Part shown: piece after piece, positions 18,210 to 30,598 of the stretch
How positions within the stretch are numbered: the stretch's first letter is position 1
How the letters are laid out: every line of letters begins with the position of its first letter
From: Microbacteriaceae bacterium
GTDB taxonomy: Bacteria; Actinomycetota; Actinomycetes; Actinomycetales; Microbacteriaceae
Reading direction: 5' to 3'
Assembly (NCBI GenBank): GCA_022487185.1
Contig: JAKVJE010000009.1
Location: 1-36,226 of the forward strand
Length of the DNA stretch: 36,226 nt
The notes under the pieces: model-generated
What the model saw: the letters and a program-made list of their open reading frames with translations, nothing else
Told to the model about the DNA's origin: nothing
Databases searched by the model: none
Translations under genes and position numbers: made by a program

Positions 18210-18596
18210 CTACTCGGCCGAGGGCTGCGCTGCGTCAGAGTCAGACGCAGCGGAATCGGTCTCGGCGGTATCCGCCGGGGCCGCAGCCTCGGGCTCGGCG
18301 GCCTTGGCCGCGGCTTCGGCGGCGCGCTGGGCCTCGACCTCGGTCCCGGGGGTCAAGACGAGCTTGTCGGCCGCGATCTCCCGAAGGGCCACGGTGAGCG
18401 GCTTGTCGTCGACGGTGGCGTCAACCAGCGGGCCGACGTTGTTGAACAGGTTCCCGTCGTGCAGCTGGGAGTAGTAATCATTGAGCTGCCGGGCGCGCTT
18501 CGACGCGAAAATCACCAACCCGAACTTCGAGTCGACGCGCTTCATTAGCTCATCGATAGGGGGGTTGATAATTCCGTCAACGTACGTGTCAGCCAT
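18210..18596 (-). CDS. rpoZ: DNA-directed RNA polymerase subunit omega
   Basis: Omega helps fold and hold the beta' subunit of RNA polymerase. I start it at the ATG at 18596 ([17 protein letters not shown]), with GAGGAG about 10 nt upstream and an 8-nt overlap with gmk. A TTG at 18614 overlaps that ribosome site. The protein is 128 residues. The conserved core covers residues 9-85, including [33 protein letters not shown] (33-45) and [14 protein letters not shown] (66-79). The last 40 or so residues are an Ala/Glu/Asp/Ser-rich tail, predicted to be disordered, of the kind seen in several actinobacterial omegas. The gmk-rpoZ pairing is widely conserved. Confidence 0.95.
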   Translation of the reverse strand: MADTYVDGIINPPIDELMKRVDSKFGLVIFASKRARQLNDYYSQLHDGNLFNNVGPLVDATVDDKPLTVALREIAADKLVLTPGTEVEAQRAAEAAAKAAEPEAAAPADTAETDSAASDSDAAQPSAE

Positions 18597-19194
18597 GTAG
18601 ATGTTGCTCCTCAATTGTGGATCCGGTCATCAAGTGTACGACGCGATCGGCCGCCCGTGCCACATCGTCGTTCACGACCACCGCATCGAACTCTCCCTCG
18701 GCGGCCAACTCCACCTTCGCGGTGCGCAGCCGACGGGCCTGTTCCTCGGGGCTCTCGGTGCCACGGCCGCGCAGCCGGCGCACCAGCTCGTCCCAGGACG
18801 GCGGAGCCAAGAAGATAAGGCGCGCCTCAGGCATATGTGACCGGACCGTCCGGGCTCCCTGCAGATCGATCTCCAGCAGGACGTTCTTCCCGTCGGCCAG
18901 CGCCTTCTCCACCGGCTTGCGGGGAGTGCCATACCGGTACGAGTTGTGCACGGTAGCCCACTCCAGCAGCTCGTTGTCGCGGATCAGCCGATCGAACTCC
19001 GCATCGTCGACGAAAAAATAGTGCACCCCGTCGATCTCTCCGGGACGGGGTTTCCGGGTGGTCGCGGAGACGGACAGCACCACATTGCTGGCGTGGTGCC
19101 GGATGTAGGCGGCGACCGTGCCCTTCCCCACCGCGGTGGGACCGGCCAGCACGGTGAGCCGCGGACGCGATCGGTCAGTTCCCTGCGACACCAC
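18589..19194 (-). CDS. gmk: Guanylate kinase
   Basis: Guanylate kinase converts GMP to GDP with ATP. The 201 residues have the P-loop GPTAVGKGT (18-26), the GMP-binding segment [21 protein letters not shown] (41-61, typical of the family), [14 protein letters not shown] (87-100) and [13 protein letters not shown] (105-117). Translation starts at a GTG (19194) or the adjacent GTG. An AGGAGGAGG ribosome site is 9-12 nt upstream, inside the end of pyrF. The 20-nt overlap with pyrF is the longest in this run. The actinobacterial integration host factor gene that commonly lies between pyrF and gmk is absent, and the short N-terminal extension here (residues 1-11) does not resemble it. Confidence 0.97.
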   Translation of the reverse strand: MVSQGTDRSRPRLTVLAGPTAVGKGTVAAYIRHHASNVVLSVSATTRKPRPGEIDGVHYFFVDDAEFDRLIRDNELLEWATVHNSYRYGTPRKPVEKALADGKNVLLEIDLQGARTVRSHMPEARLIFLAPPSWDELVRRLRGRGTESPEEQARRLRTAKVELAAEGEFDAVVVNDDVARAADRVVHLMTGSTIEEQHLHG

Positions 19195-20037
19195 GATCCG
19201 CAGCCTCCTCCTGTTGCCACGCCCCGGACAGCGCGTCGAGGGCTGCCTCTATCTTAGCGGGCAGCTCCGTCCTGCCCGAGGCGGTCACGGAGCGCGAGAC
19301 ATTCGCGACGAGCCGATTGCGGCATCCCGGGAACAGCACTGCGGCATCGGACAACCGCGCTCCCTGGGCCCCGAACCCCGGTGCAAGGAGGGGAAGGGAC
19401 TCCGGGGTCTTGCGAATGTCGACCCCGCGCGCCGCCGGTGCCCCCGTGGCTCCGAAGACGATTCCATAGGATCCGAGGCCTCCGGCGGAGGTATTCCAGG
19501 CGGCCACCGCATCCACCACCTGCCGGGAGACCGTGGGCGTACCGCTTCCCTGTACTGGGGCCGCCTCGGGATTGCTGGTGACTCCGAGAACGAACAGTCC
19601 GCAGTCGGCGGCGGCTGCAGCATCCCGCAGCCCCTCCAGCGCACCCACCCCAAGATACGGGGAGACTGTCAGCGCATCGCAGCGGAAGGGGGCCTCCCGG
19701 CCCAGCCAGGCGCGGGCATAGCCCGCGTTGCTCGAGCCGATATCACCCCGTTTGGCGTCGGCGATGACCAGCAGCCCCAGCTCGGAAGCCAGGGACAGCA
19801 CCTGTTCAAGTGCCGAAAAGCCTGAGGCCCCGTAGCACTCGAAGAGCGAGACCTGAGGTTTGACTACCCCGACCCGGCCCGCGGCAGCCTCGAGTACCTC
19901 CACAGCAAACCGCTCTGCTCCGGCCGCAGTCTGCGGGAGGCCCCAGGCCTCCAGTGTGGCCGGATGCGGGTCGAGGCCAACGCACAGGCCACCCTGTTCC
20001 CGCAGGGCTGCGGCCAGACGATCCCCAAATCGAGAGG

Positions 20038-20041
<4 letters not shown>
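19175..20041 (-). CDS. pyrF: Orotidine 5'-phosphate decarboxylase, group 2
   Basis: PyrF makes UMP by decarboxylating OMP, the last step of de novo pyrimidine synthesis. At 288 residues it is the longer group-2 form typical of actinobacteria, not the 230-residue E. coli type. It has CVGLDPHP (20-27), [12 protein letters not shown] (60-71; K61 is catalytic) and the active-site [12 protein letters not shown] (93-104). The C-terminal part shows FGATGAP and the phosphate-binding [10 protein letters not shown]. The start overlaps carB by 4 nt with no ribosome site of its own, so translation is probably coupled. pyrD and pyrE, the steps before it, are not in the window. Confidence 0.96.
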
Positions 20042-23333
<3,292 letters not shown>

Positions 23334-23334
<1 letters not shown>

Positions 23335-24473
23335 TACTTGTCTCCTTCGTGAGTGGAGGTAATGAGGTCTGAGAAGCGGTCGAAGAGATCGTTCGCGTCA
23401 TGGGGGCCGCCGTGGGCCTCAGGGTGGAACTGGACCGAGAATGCGGGGATGTCGAGGCAGTCCAGCCCCTCCACCACGTTGTCGTTGAGCCCCAGATGGC
23501 CGACCTGGACTCGGCCGTATCCGTTCGGGCTTTCAAACGGGGCTTCCAGATCCGGGGCCTGCACCGCAAACCCGTGATTCTGGGCGGTGATCTTCACCCG
23601 TCCGGTCGTGCGTTCCCGCACCGGCTGATTGATCCCCCGGTGCCCGAAGGGCAGCTTGTAGGTCGGAAGCCCGAGGGCTCGGCCCAGGAGCTGATTCCCG
23701 AAGCAGATGCCGAAGAAGGGGACGCCCGCATCCAGCACCGCTCGGAGTGCCTGCACGGTCGCATCCGAGGCGGCCGGATCGCCGGGGCCGTTCGAGAAAA
23801 ACACCCCATCGGGGTTCGTTGCGAGGATCTGCTCCCCCGTGGCCGACGCCGGAAGCACGACCACCTCGTAGCCCCGGCGGGCGAAATTGTGCAGGCTCGC
23901 TCGCTTGATGCCCAGATCGACGACCGCGATACGACCGCGGGTCTCCCCCTCGGCCGGAATCGTCTCGGCCGAGGCGGTGGAGACCTCGTCCGAGAGGTTC
24001 TGCCCGCTCATCTTCGGGGAGTCGGTCACCGCCTGGAGCTGCCGCTCCGGGGCCCATCCCGCTGCCGCGCCCGAGAAGATGCCCGCGCGCATGGCGCCGA
24101 GATCCCTGAGGTGCCGGGTGATGGCCCGGGTGTCGACGTGGCTGATTCCGACGATGCCGGTGCCGGAGAGATCCGAGTCCAGGCTGCGCTGGGAGCGCCA
24201 GTTCGAGGCCACCCGGCTGGGCTCGCGCACCACATACCCGGCGACCCAGATGCGCGAGGACTCCATGTCCTCGTCATTCATCCCGGTGTTGCCGATCTGC
24301 GGCGCGGTCTGCACCACGATCTGCCCGGCATAGGACGGGTCGGTGAGCGTCTCCTGATAGCCGGTCATCCCCGTGCAGAAGACGATCTCTCCGAGACTCG
24401 TCCCGGTGGCGCCGTAGGCGCGGCCACGGTACCGGGTTCCATCCTCCAGAACGAGGTAGGCGGGTTCAGTCAT
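23334..24473 (-). CDS. carA: Carbamoyl-phosphate synthase, small (glutaminase) subunit
   Basis: CarA hydrolyses glutamine and passes ammonia to CarB. The 379-residue protein has the N-terminal CPSase small-chain domain ([36 protein letters not shown]). The class I glutamine amidotransferase domain has Cys257 in [12 protein letters not shown] and His350/Glu352 in [21 protein letters not shown] (226-233) is the oxyanion region. The ATG at 24473 has AGGAG seven nt upstream and overlaps the pyrC stop by 4 nt. The next gene, carB, shares one base with the stop codon. Its place inside the pyr operon means supply for arginine synthesis is tied to pyrimidine control. Confidence 0.98.
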
Positions 24474-25801
24474 GATGTGACTCCTTTCAGAGCGGACTCG
24501 GAAGCGGGCTGGAGCGTCCCATCCAGAACGGTGGGACGGCCGCGGAACAGGACGTGGCGGATGGACCCGGGCAGTGACATGCCCAGGTACGGGCTATTGG
24601 TCGCGATGCTCGCGAGCTGACCGGCCTCGACCGTGCTTTCGACCGCGGGATCGTACAGGGTGATGTTGGCGGGCTCACCAACCGCCAGCGGACGGCCCTG
24701 GGTCGCCACAGACCCGATCCTGGCGGGCGTGGTGCTGAGTACCCGCGCGACATCCGCCCAGTTCAGCAGGTCGGTGTCGACCAGGGTCATCTGCACGATG
24801 CGGAGCGCGTGCTGCAGGCCGAGCATCCCGCAGGCCGCGGCAGACCACTCGCAGTCCTTGGCCTCCGGTGGATGGGGTGCGTGATCTGTTGCGACGATGT
24901 CGATGGTGCCGTCGGCGACCCCGAGGCGCACCGCCTCGATGTCTTCCGTGCTGCGCAGTGGCGGATTCACCTTGAACCGGGCGTCGAATCCGGAGACGAG
25001 ATCCTCTGGGAGCAGCAGATGGTGCGGGGTGACCTCGGCCGTGACAGGCATCCCGCGTTTCTTCGCCCAGCGCAGGAAGTCCACCGAACCCGCCGTGGAG
25101 ACGTGGCAGATGTGGATGCGGGAGTGGACGTGGTTCGCCAGCAGGACGTCCCGGGCGACGATGTCCTCCTCCGCGACCGACGGCCACCCGGTCAGACCCA
25201 GACGGCTCGAGAGCTCGGACTCGTTCATCTGCGCGGCAACGGTGAGCTCATCGTCCTGGGGATGGTCGGCGACCACTCCCCCAAAGGCCCGCACATACTC
25301 CAGGGCCCGACGCATGAGCAGGGAGCTGCCCACGCAGTGACCGTCGTCGCTGAAGACCCGGACCTGGGCGTGGGAGTCGGCCATCGCGCCGATCTCCGAC
25401 AGCCGCTTCCCCTCCAGGCCGACACTGACGGCGCCGACCGGGCGCACATCCACATAGCCGGCGTCGATGCCGAGGCGATACACCTCGTCGACGGTGCCGG
25501 CGGTGTCGGCCACCGGGGTGGTGTTGGCCATGGCGTGCACGCAGGTGAACCCGCCGAGGGCCGCCGCCCGGGAGCCGCTCAGGACCGTCTCGGCCTGCTC
25601 GGCGCCTGGCTGCCGAAGGTGGGTGTGGAGGTCGACGAGACCGGGGAGAGCCACGAGGCCCTCCGCATCCACCCGCTGGGCGCCCTCGGGGGCTGCGTCG
25701 GCCCCCATTGCGGTGATGACGCCGTGTTCGATTCGCAGGTTGGTCGGATCCCCGCCGAGGGGGGATGCCCCCGAGATGAAGAAGGTCGTCGGTGCGCTCA
25801 T
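24470..25801 (-). CDS. pyrC: Dihydroorotase
   Basis: Dihydroorotase closes carbamoyl aspartate to dihydroorotate, the third pyrimidine step. I choose the ATG at 25801 (443 residues), preceded by AGGAGG seven nt upstream and overlapping pyrB by 4 nt. A 67-residue upstream extension in frame lies inside pyrB and is not real. The metal-binding amidohydrolase motifs are [12 protein letters not shown] (55-66), the histidines in [12 protein letters not shown] and [11 protein letters not shown], and [10 protein letters not shown]. The loop [20 protein letters not shown] is the expected class I-type (PyrC/AllB-like) segment. VVADHPQDD where many relatives have AQHAQEP is a small local divergence that keeps the metal-binding histidine. 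Confidence 0.96.
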   Translation of the reverse strand: MSAPTTFFISGASPLGGDPTNLRIEHGVITAMGADAAPEGAQRVDAEGLVALPGLVDLHTHLRQPGAEQAETVLSGSRAAALGGFTCVHAMANTTPVADTAGTVDEVYRLGIDAGYVDVRPVGAVSVGLEGKRLSEIGAMADSHAQVRVFSDDGHCVGSSLLMRRALEYVRAFGGVVADHPQDDELTVAAQMNESELSSRLGLTGWPSVAEEDIVARDVLLANHVHSRIHICHVSTAGSVDFLRWAKKRGMPVTAEVTPHHLLLPEDLVSGFDARFKVNPPLRSTEDIEAVRLGVADGTIDIVATDHAPHPPEAKDCEWSAAACGMLGLQHALRIVQMTLVDTDLLNWADVARVLSTTPARIGSVATQGRPLAVGEPANITLYDPAVESTVEAGQLASIATNSPYLGMSLPGSIRHVLFRGRPTVLDGTLQPASESALKGVTS

Positions 25802-26748
25802 CGTTCTGCCTCCTGATCGCTGAGGAGGCTGTACAGTACGGCCATCCTGATAGAGACCCCATTGTGCACTTGCTCCAGAACCGTGGCCTGGGGGGAGTCG
25901 GCAGCCTCGGAACAGATCTCCAGTCCCCGGTTCATGGGGCCCGGATGCATGATCAGCGTGTGCGGGGAGAGCGCGCGGAACCGCTCCGGTCCGAGCCCCC
26001 ACAGATTCGCATACTCGCGCTGGGTCGGGAAGAAGGCGGCCTCCATCCGCTCCAGCTGGATGCGCAGCAGCATGACGACGTCGAAGTCGTCTGCCAGAGC
26101 CGCGTCGAAGTTGTCGTACACGGTGCAGGGCCAGGTCTCGATGTCGTAGGGCATGAGGGTCGGCGGGCCTGCGAACGCCACAGTCGCGCCGAGTTCGGAG
26201 AGGAGCCAGACGTCGCTGCGGGCCACCCGCGAGTGCAGGATGTCTCCGACGATGAGCACGCGGATGCCGTGGAGATCCTTCCCCCGGCTGTCGGCGCCGA
26301 ACCGGCGCTTGCGGATGGTGAAGGCGTCGAGCAGCGCCTGGGTGGGGTGCTCATGGCACCCGTCGCCCGCGTTGACCACGCCCGCGTCGATCCAGCCGTT
26401 GTGGGCCAGGACCATGGGGGCGCCGCTCGCACGGTGGCGGATGACCACCGCATCCGCCCCGATTGCGGCGAGGGTCTGCGCGGTGTCCTTGAGCGACTCG
26501 CCCTTGGACACACTGGAGCCCCGAGCACTGAAGTTGACCACATCGGCGGAGAGTCGCTTGGCCGCGGTCTCGAAGGAGGTGCGCGTGCGAGTGGAGTCCT
26601 CGAAGAACAGGTTGACGACGGTGCGCCCGCGGAGCACCGGAAGCTTCTTGATGGGGCGGTCGTTCACATCGGACATGTCTTCGGCGATGTCCAGGAGTGC
26701 GACGGCCTCGTCGTGGGAGAGGTCTCGGGTCGAGAGGAGGTGTTTCAT
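25798..26748 (-). CDS. pyrB: Aspartate carbamoyltransferase, catalytic subunit
   Basis: PyrB condenses aspartate with carbamoyl phosphate, the committed pyrimidine step. The 316 residues carry the carbamoyl-phosphate loop [13 protein letters not shown] (48-60), the [11 protein letters not shown] loop with the lysine that reaches the neighbouring subunit's site, [18 protein letters not shown] (about 123-140), and [10 protein letters not shown] near the C-terminus. No pyrI regulatory subunit is present, as expected where control is by PyrR. The ATG at 26748 has GGAG upstream and overlaps the pyrR stop by 4 nt. pyrC overlaps its end by 4 nt. Confidence 0.98.
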   Translation of the reverse strand: MKHLLSTRDLSHDEAVALLDIAEDMSDVNDRPIKKLPVLRGRTVVNLFFEDSTRTRTSFETAAKRLSADVVNFSARGSSVSKGESLKDTAQTLAAIGADAVVIRHRASGAPMVLAHNGWIDAGVVNAGDGCHEHPTQALLDAFTIRKRRFGADSRGKDLHGIRVLIVGDILHSRVARSDVWLLSELGATVAFAGPPTLMPYDIETWPCTVYDNFDAALADDFDVVMLLRIQLERMEAAFFPTQREYANLWGLGPERFRALSPHTLIMHPGPMNRGLEICSEAADSPQATVLEQVHNGVSIRMAVLYSLLSDQEAER

Positions 26749-27278
26749 GCGATCTCCACCCCGTCGTGATCATCAACAGGGGTGAGGGAGACGGTCACCC
26801 GCTCATGCGCCGAGGTGGGAATGTTCTTCCCCACAAAGTCCGCACGAATTGGCAGCTCACGGTGCCCCCGGTCGACGAGGACCGCCAGCCGAACGGCTCG
26901 CGCCCGCCCCAGCTCGCTCAGGGCGTCCAGTGCGGCCCGGACGGTGCGGCCCGAGTAGAGCACATCATCGACGAGCACGATGGTGCGTCCCTGGATGCCT
27001 CCGGCGGGCAGTGCGGTGACCTGCGGGGTGCGCAGAGGATGGCCGCTCAGGTCGTCGCGGAACATGGTGATGTCCAGGGAGCCACAGAATGCGGTGGGAT
27101 CGGAGAGGTGTTCAGTGGCGGCGATCTTCTGCGCCAGCCGCCGGGCGATTTCGACGCCCCTGGTGGGAATGCCGAGGAGCACCAGCCCCTCGCTCCCCTT
27201 ATTTGCCTCAAGAATTTCGAAGGCGATTCGTGTCAGGGCGCGGTCAATATCGCCGGCCTGCAGAACATTTGCAGCCAT
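26745..27278 (-). CDS. pyrR: Pyrimidine operon regulator / uracil phosphoribosyltransferase
   Basis: PyrR binds pyr mRNA when UMP is abundant and in some species also has uracil phosphoribosyltransferase activity. The 177-residue protein is of normal length. It has the N-terminal [32 protein letters not shown] (38-50), [11 protein letters not shown] (67-77) and the PRPP loop [14 protein letters not shown] (99-112). It is the first gene of the 13-gene run and overlaps pyrB by 4 nt. The ATG at 27278 is served by AAGGA four nt upstream. That site is part of a PyrR-binding stem-loop at 27284-27315, so PyrR very probably represses its own translation and, through coupling, that of the operon. Confidence 0.97.
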   Translation of the reverse strand: MAANVLQAGDIDRALTRIAFEILEANKGSEGLVLLGIPTRGVEIARRLAQKIAATEHLSDPTAFCGSLDITMFRDDLSGHPLRTPQVTALPAGGIQGRTIVLVDDVLYSGRTVRAALDALSELGRARAVRLAVLVDRGHRELPIRADFVGKNIPTSAHERVTVSLTPVDDHDGVEIA

Positions 27279-27283
27279 ATCTT

Positions 27284-27315
27284 CCTTCCCCGCCTCTCGG
27301 GACGGTCTTTAAAGG
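27284..27315 (-). promoter_or_regulatory. PyrR-binding RNA element in the pyrR leader
   Basis: On the transcribed strand the leader carries GUCCCGAGAGGC (27303-27292), a close match to the known PyrR-binding core (UCCNGNGAGG). It can fold as follows: lower stem CCUU (27315-27312) with AAGG (27287-27284); a purine-rich 5' bulge; CCG (27305-27303) with CGG (27292-27290); and CC/GG closing a CGAGA loop. The AAGG of the lower stem is the pyrR ribosome site. PyrR binding would therefore hide it, like the translational control reported for Mycobacterium smegmatis pyr genes. There is no room or T-run for the attenuator used by Bacillus. Confidence 0.8.
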
Positions 27316-27326
27316 ATGCTTCCGCA

Positions 27327-27332
27327 ACTGTA
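27327..27332 (-). promoter_or_regulatory. Candidate -10 box for the pyrR operon
   Basis: TACAGT on the minus strand (a TANNNT box, four of six to TATAAT) would place the transcript start near 27320. The leader would be about 42 nt and would just contain the whole PyrR-binding element. No good -35 box is seen at 16-18 nt. A second pairing (TGTACA with TAAAGA at 27306-27311) would start inside the element and is less likely. Confidence 0.4.
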
Positions 27333-27335
27333 CAC

Positions 27336-27359
27336 CGGCCCCGGGGCGTTGCGGGGCCG
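27336..27359 (+). other. GC-rich inverted repeat in the pyrR-recQ divergent region
   Basis: CGGCCCC (27336-27342) and GGGGCCG (27353-27359) form a perfect 7-bp stem with a 10-nt loop. It lies just upstream of the proposed recQ -10 box and upstream of the pyrR promoter. It could be a regulator site for one of the divergent genes or a chance repeat in GC-rich DNA. Confidence 0.3.
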
Positions 27360-27363
27360 CGTC

Positions 27364-27369
27364 TACCAT
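27364..27369 (+). promoter_or_regulatory. -10 box for a leaderless recQ transcript
   Basis: TACCAT (TANNNT type, four of six to TATAAT) is followed by six nt and then the recQ ATG at 27376, the exact spacing for a transcript that begins at the start codon. GGAG also occurs, but ends only one nt before the ATG, too close for a normal ribosome site. There is no clear -35 box. Confidence 0.45.
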
Positions 27370-27375
27370 CGGAGC

Positions 27376-29244
27376 ATGGACCGCGCGACAGAGATACTCC
27401 GACGGGTCTTCGGGTACTCGGAGTTCCGGGGCCAGCAGGCCGAGATCGTCGAGCATGTCTGTTCCGGCGGTGACGCTCTGGTGCTCATGCCCACCGGGGG
27501 CGGAAAATCGCTCTGCTATCAGGTTCCTGCGCTGGTGCGCCCGGGGACGGGTGTGGTGGTGTCCCCGTTGATCTCGCTGATGCAGAATCAGGTGGATGCC
27601 CTGCACCAGGCCGGCGTCCGTGCCCGGATGCTCAACTCGGCCTGCACCCCCGAGGAGCGCGATCAGACGGTGCGCGAGCTGCTCGCGGGGCGCCTGGACC
27701 TCCTCTATGTGGCACCGGAGCGGCTGACCTCCCAGGGGATGCTCGACCTGCTGTCCCGGGTCCAGGTGTCCCTGTTCGCGATCGATGAGGCCCATTGCGT
27801 GTCGCAGTGGGGGCATGACTTCCGCCCCGAATATCTGCGTCTGCGGGTCCTGGCGGAGCGGTGGCCGGCCGTTCCCAGGGTGGCGCTGACCGCCACCGCG
27901 ACGGTGGAGACCCGTGAGGAGATCTGTTCCCGTCTGGGGCTCGAGAGAGCCCGGGTCTTCGTGTCGAGTTTCGACCGGCCGAACATTTCGTACCGGATCG
28001 AATCCAGGACCTCGGTGGGGCGCCAGCTGGCGGCGTTCCTCTCCGAGCATCGCGGGGAGGCCGGCATCGTCTACTGCCCGACGCGCGCCGAGGTCGACCG
28101 TCGGTGTGCGGATCTCACCGCTGCCGGGATCGAGGCGCTGCCCTACCACGCCGGGCTGAGTGATGCGGTCCGGGCCGGGCATCAGCGCAGGTTCCTCATG
28201 GAGGAGGGCGTGGTGATGGTCGCCACCGTGGCCTTCGGCATGGGCATCGACAAACCGGATGTACGGTTCGTCGCCCATACCGCGATGCCCCAGAGCGTGG
28301 AGTCGTATTACCAGGAGACGGGCCGGGCGGGGCGGGATGGGGCCCCGGCCGTCGCCTGGATGGTGTACGGGCTGCAGGACGTGGTGCAGCAGCGCCTGCG
28401 GATCGCGCGTTCCGATGGGGATGAGGCGTTTCGGCGAGCGAGTACCCGGCATCTGGAGGCCATGCTCGCCCTCTGTGAGACGGCCGGCTGCCGGCGGGCC
28501 AACCTGCTGGCCTACTTCGGGGAGCGGTACGTGGGCCCGGATGGCGCCGTGGGGGTCTGCGGCAACTGTGACACCTGTCTTCATCCGCCGGAGACGATGG
28601 ATGCCACCGTCCCCGCCCAGAAGTTTCTTTCGACCGTCGCCCGGCTGGACCGGGAGCGGGGGCAGCGCTTCGGCGCGGCCCAGAGCGTCGACATCCTGCT
28701 CGGGGCCAACACGGCACGGATCAGGCGCTGGGGGCATGAACGGCTCACCACCTTCGGGATCGGCCGTGAGCTGTCTCGGCCGGTCTGGCTGGCGCTGGCG
28801 CGGCATCTGCTCGCTGCGGGGGCACTGCAGGTGGATGCCGACTACGGGGGGCTCTCCTTGACCCCCGTCGGCTGGGAGATTCTGCGCGGGGACCGGGAGG
28901 TCACGCTGCGACGGGACATCCGGCAGTCGGCCTCCGACCGGGCGTCTCGTCCCCGACGTGCTGTCGAGGACCTGCCTCAGCAGGATCGGGCCCTGTTCGA
29001 GGCCCTTCGGGAATGGCGGTCCGCCACCGCCTCCGAGGCGGGCATCCCCGCCTACATGGTGTTCTCCGACGCAACGCTGCGCGAGATCGCGTCGGCTCGG
29101 CCCCCTGACGCTGCGGCCCTGGGAACCGTGAGCGGTGTCGGCGTCGTCAAATTGGAGCGATACGGCCCGGCGGTGCTGGAACGAGTCCGCGCCGCCGCTG
29201 CCGCCGAGGGATCCCCGGCTACTCCCCCATCCACACCGTCTTGA
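27376..29244 (+). CDS. recQ: ATP-dependent DNA helicase RecQ
   Basis: RecQ unwinds DNA 3' to 5' in recombination and fork repair. The 622-residue protein has FGYSEFRGQQAEIV (motif 0, 12-25), Walker A MPTGGGKS (38-45), DEAH with the aromatic-rich loop IDEAHCVSQWGHDFRPEY (136-153), LTATAT (171-176), GMGIDKPDVRFVAH (288-301) and motif VI QETGRAGRDG (313-322). The zinc cysteines follow (C372, C395, C398, C401), then a winged-helix region and an HRDC domain (about 540-610). The ATG at 27376 fits the family start and a leaderless promoter. An upstream ATG at 27316 adds 20 unrelated residues. It is the only plus-strand gene. Its 3' end overlaps the neighbouring dehydrogenase by 26 nt, tail to tail. 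Confidence 0.96.
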   Translation: MDRATEILRRVFGYSEFRGQQAEIVEHVCSGGDALVLMPTGGGKSLCYQVPALVRPGTGVVVSPLISLMQNQVDALHQAGVRARMLNSACTPEERDQTVRELLAGRLDLLYVAPERLTSQGMLDLLSRVQVSLFAIDEAHCVSQWGHDFRPEYLRLRVLAERWPAVPRVALTATATVETREEICSRLGLERARVFVSSFDRPNISYRIESRTSVGRQLAAFLSEHRGEAGIVYCPTRAEVDRRCADLTAAGIEALPYHAGLSDAVRAGHQRRFLMEEGVVMVATVAFGMGIDKPDVRFVAHTAMPQSVESYYQETGRAGRDGAPAVAWMVYGLQDVVQQRLRIARSDGDEAFRRASTRHLEAMLALCETAGCRRANLLAYFGERYVGPDGAVGVCGNCDTCLHPPETMDATVPAQKFLSTVARLDRERGQRFGAAQSVDILLGANTARIRRWGHERLTTFGIGRELSRPVWLALARHLLAAGALQVDADYGGLSLTPVGWEILRGDREVTLRRDIRQSASDRASRPRRAVEDLPQQDRALFEALREWRSATASEAGIPAYMVFSDATLREIASARPPDAAALGTVSGVGVVKLERYGPAVLERVRAAAAAEGSPATPPSTPS

Positions 29245-30598
29245 GGTTGCAGAATTCTCGAATCCCGGCACCGGCGAGCTCCCGGCCGAATCCGGACCGT
29301 TTCTGCCCGCCGAACGGCAGCTCCGGGTAGGAGATGGTCATGCCGTTGATGGCGACCGTCCCAGCGTCGATCCTGTCGAGGAACGCCTGCTGCTCGTCGG
29401 GGTCGGCGGTCCAGGCTGCGGAACCCAGCCCGAAGGGAACGTCGTTGGCCACTGCGATCGCTTCATCCAGCGAGTCGACGCGGGTGAGCGTGGCCACCGG
29501 CCCGAAGGCCTCCTCCTGGTGGATGCGCATCGCCGGGGTGATGTCTTCGAGCACGGTGGGCGGGTAGAACCAGCCGGGCCCCTCCGGGAGCACTCCCCCG
29601 AGGCGCACCGTTACCCCCTTGGCGCGGGCATCGTCGACGAGGGCCGCGACCTCGGCGCGGCCACTTTCGAGGGCCAGCGGACCGACCTGAGTGGCCTCCT
29701 CGGTGGGATCTCCCACCACCAGGGCGGCCATCGCCTGCGTGAATCGCTCCGCGAAGGCGTCGTAAATATCGCGGTGCACGATGAAGCGCTTCGCGTTGAT
29801 GCACGCCTGGCCGTTGTTGCTCGTCCGGGCGGACACCGCAGTCTGGACGGCGCGGTCGAGATCCGCCGACGGCATCACGACGAACGGGTCCGAACCCCCG
29901 AGCTCGAGCACCGCCTTCTTGACCTCATCGGCGGCGATCGAGGCCACCGACCGTCCCGCCGGCTCCGAACCGGTGAGGGTTACGGCGCGCACCCGGGGAT
30001 CCCGGATGATGCCCTCCACCCGGGCTGAGCCGATCAGAAGCGTCTGAAAGGCGCCATCCGGGAAACCGCCCCGGGAGAACACCGAATGGAGGTACAGCGC
30101 ACACTGGGGAACGTTCGAGGCATGCTTCAGCAGCCCGACGTTGCCCGCCATGAGCGCCGGTGCCGCGAAGCGAATCACCTGCCAGAAGGGATAGTTCCAG
30201 GGCATGACCGCCAGGACCGCGCCGATCGGGCGATAGATGGTGCCCGCTCGGGCTGCCCCGACTGCCGTCGGATCGGGCAACCACTCGGGGGCGAGGAATG
30301 TCTCGGCGCGCTCCGCGTAGAACCGCATGACCCCGGCGCACTTGAGGACTTCGGCCCGAGCCTGGGCGAGCGGCTTCCCCATTTCGAGGGTGATCATGTC
30401 GGCGGCGCGGTCGGCGTCCGCCTCCAGTAGGTCAGCCGCTCGACGCATCCACCCGGCGCGCTGGGCGAATGAAGTTCCACGAAGCTGCGCGAAAGCTGAA
30501 ACCGCCCGATCGAGAGCCGTCTCGATGTCGGCCTCGGACTCCGGCGCAAACGTCTGAACGGTCTGCCCGGTGGTGGGATTGATTGTCGCGATTGCCAT
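29219..30598 (-). CDS. NAD(P)-dependent aldehyde dehydrogenase, succinate-semialdehyde type
   Basis: The 459-residue protein is a complete aldehyde dehydrogenase. It closely resembles the short succinate-semialdehyde dehydrogenases (Sad/YneI and GabD1-like), which oxidise succinate semialdehyde to succinate. It shows the PWNYPFWQ segment (133-140), the nucleotide-site LTGSEPAGRSVA (208-219), the general base E232 in LELGGSDPF and the nucleophile C266 in NNGQACINAKRF. LPFGGQKRSGFGRE is near the C-terminus. The NNGQxCINAKRF context is the best pointer to the SSADH group, but the true substrate is unproven. The ATG at 30598 has GGGAAGGG five nt upstream. It lies 71 nt after nusB and overlaps recQ at the 3' end. 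No aminotransferase or transporter for GABA is nearby. Confidence 0.88.
   Translation of the reverse strand: MAIATINPTTGQTVQTFAPESEADIETALDRAVSAFAQLRGTSFAQRAGWMRRAADLLEADADRAADMITLEMGKPLAQARAEVLKCAGVMRFYAERAETFLAPEWLPDPTAVGAARAGTIYRPIGAVLAVMPWNYPFWQVIRFAAPALMAGNVGLLKHASNVPQCALYLHSVFSRGGFPDGAFQTLLIGSARVEGIIRDPRVRAVTLTGSEPAGRSVASIAADEVKKAVLELGGSDPFVVMPSADLDRAVQTAVSARTSNNGQACINAKRFIVHRDIYDAFAERFTQAMAALVVGDPTEEATQVGPLALESGRAEVAALVDDARAKGVTVRLGGVLPEGPGWFYPPTVLEDITPAMRIHQEEAFGPVATLTRVDSLDEAIAVANDVPFGLGSAAWTADPDEQQAFLDRIDAGTVAINGMTISYPELPFGGQKRSGFGRELAGAGIREFCNLKTVWMGE

Noticed and set aside
27306-27334. TGTACA and TAAAGA boxes 17 nt apart as the pyrR promoter
   Set aside because: The transcript would begin inside the PyrR-binding stem-loop and destroy it. 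The upstream TACAGT box fits better.
27244-29271. A 675-codon minus-strand frame opposite recQ
   Set aside because: recQ has all helicase motifs in order. The antisense product is His/Arg/Pro-rich and featureless.
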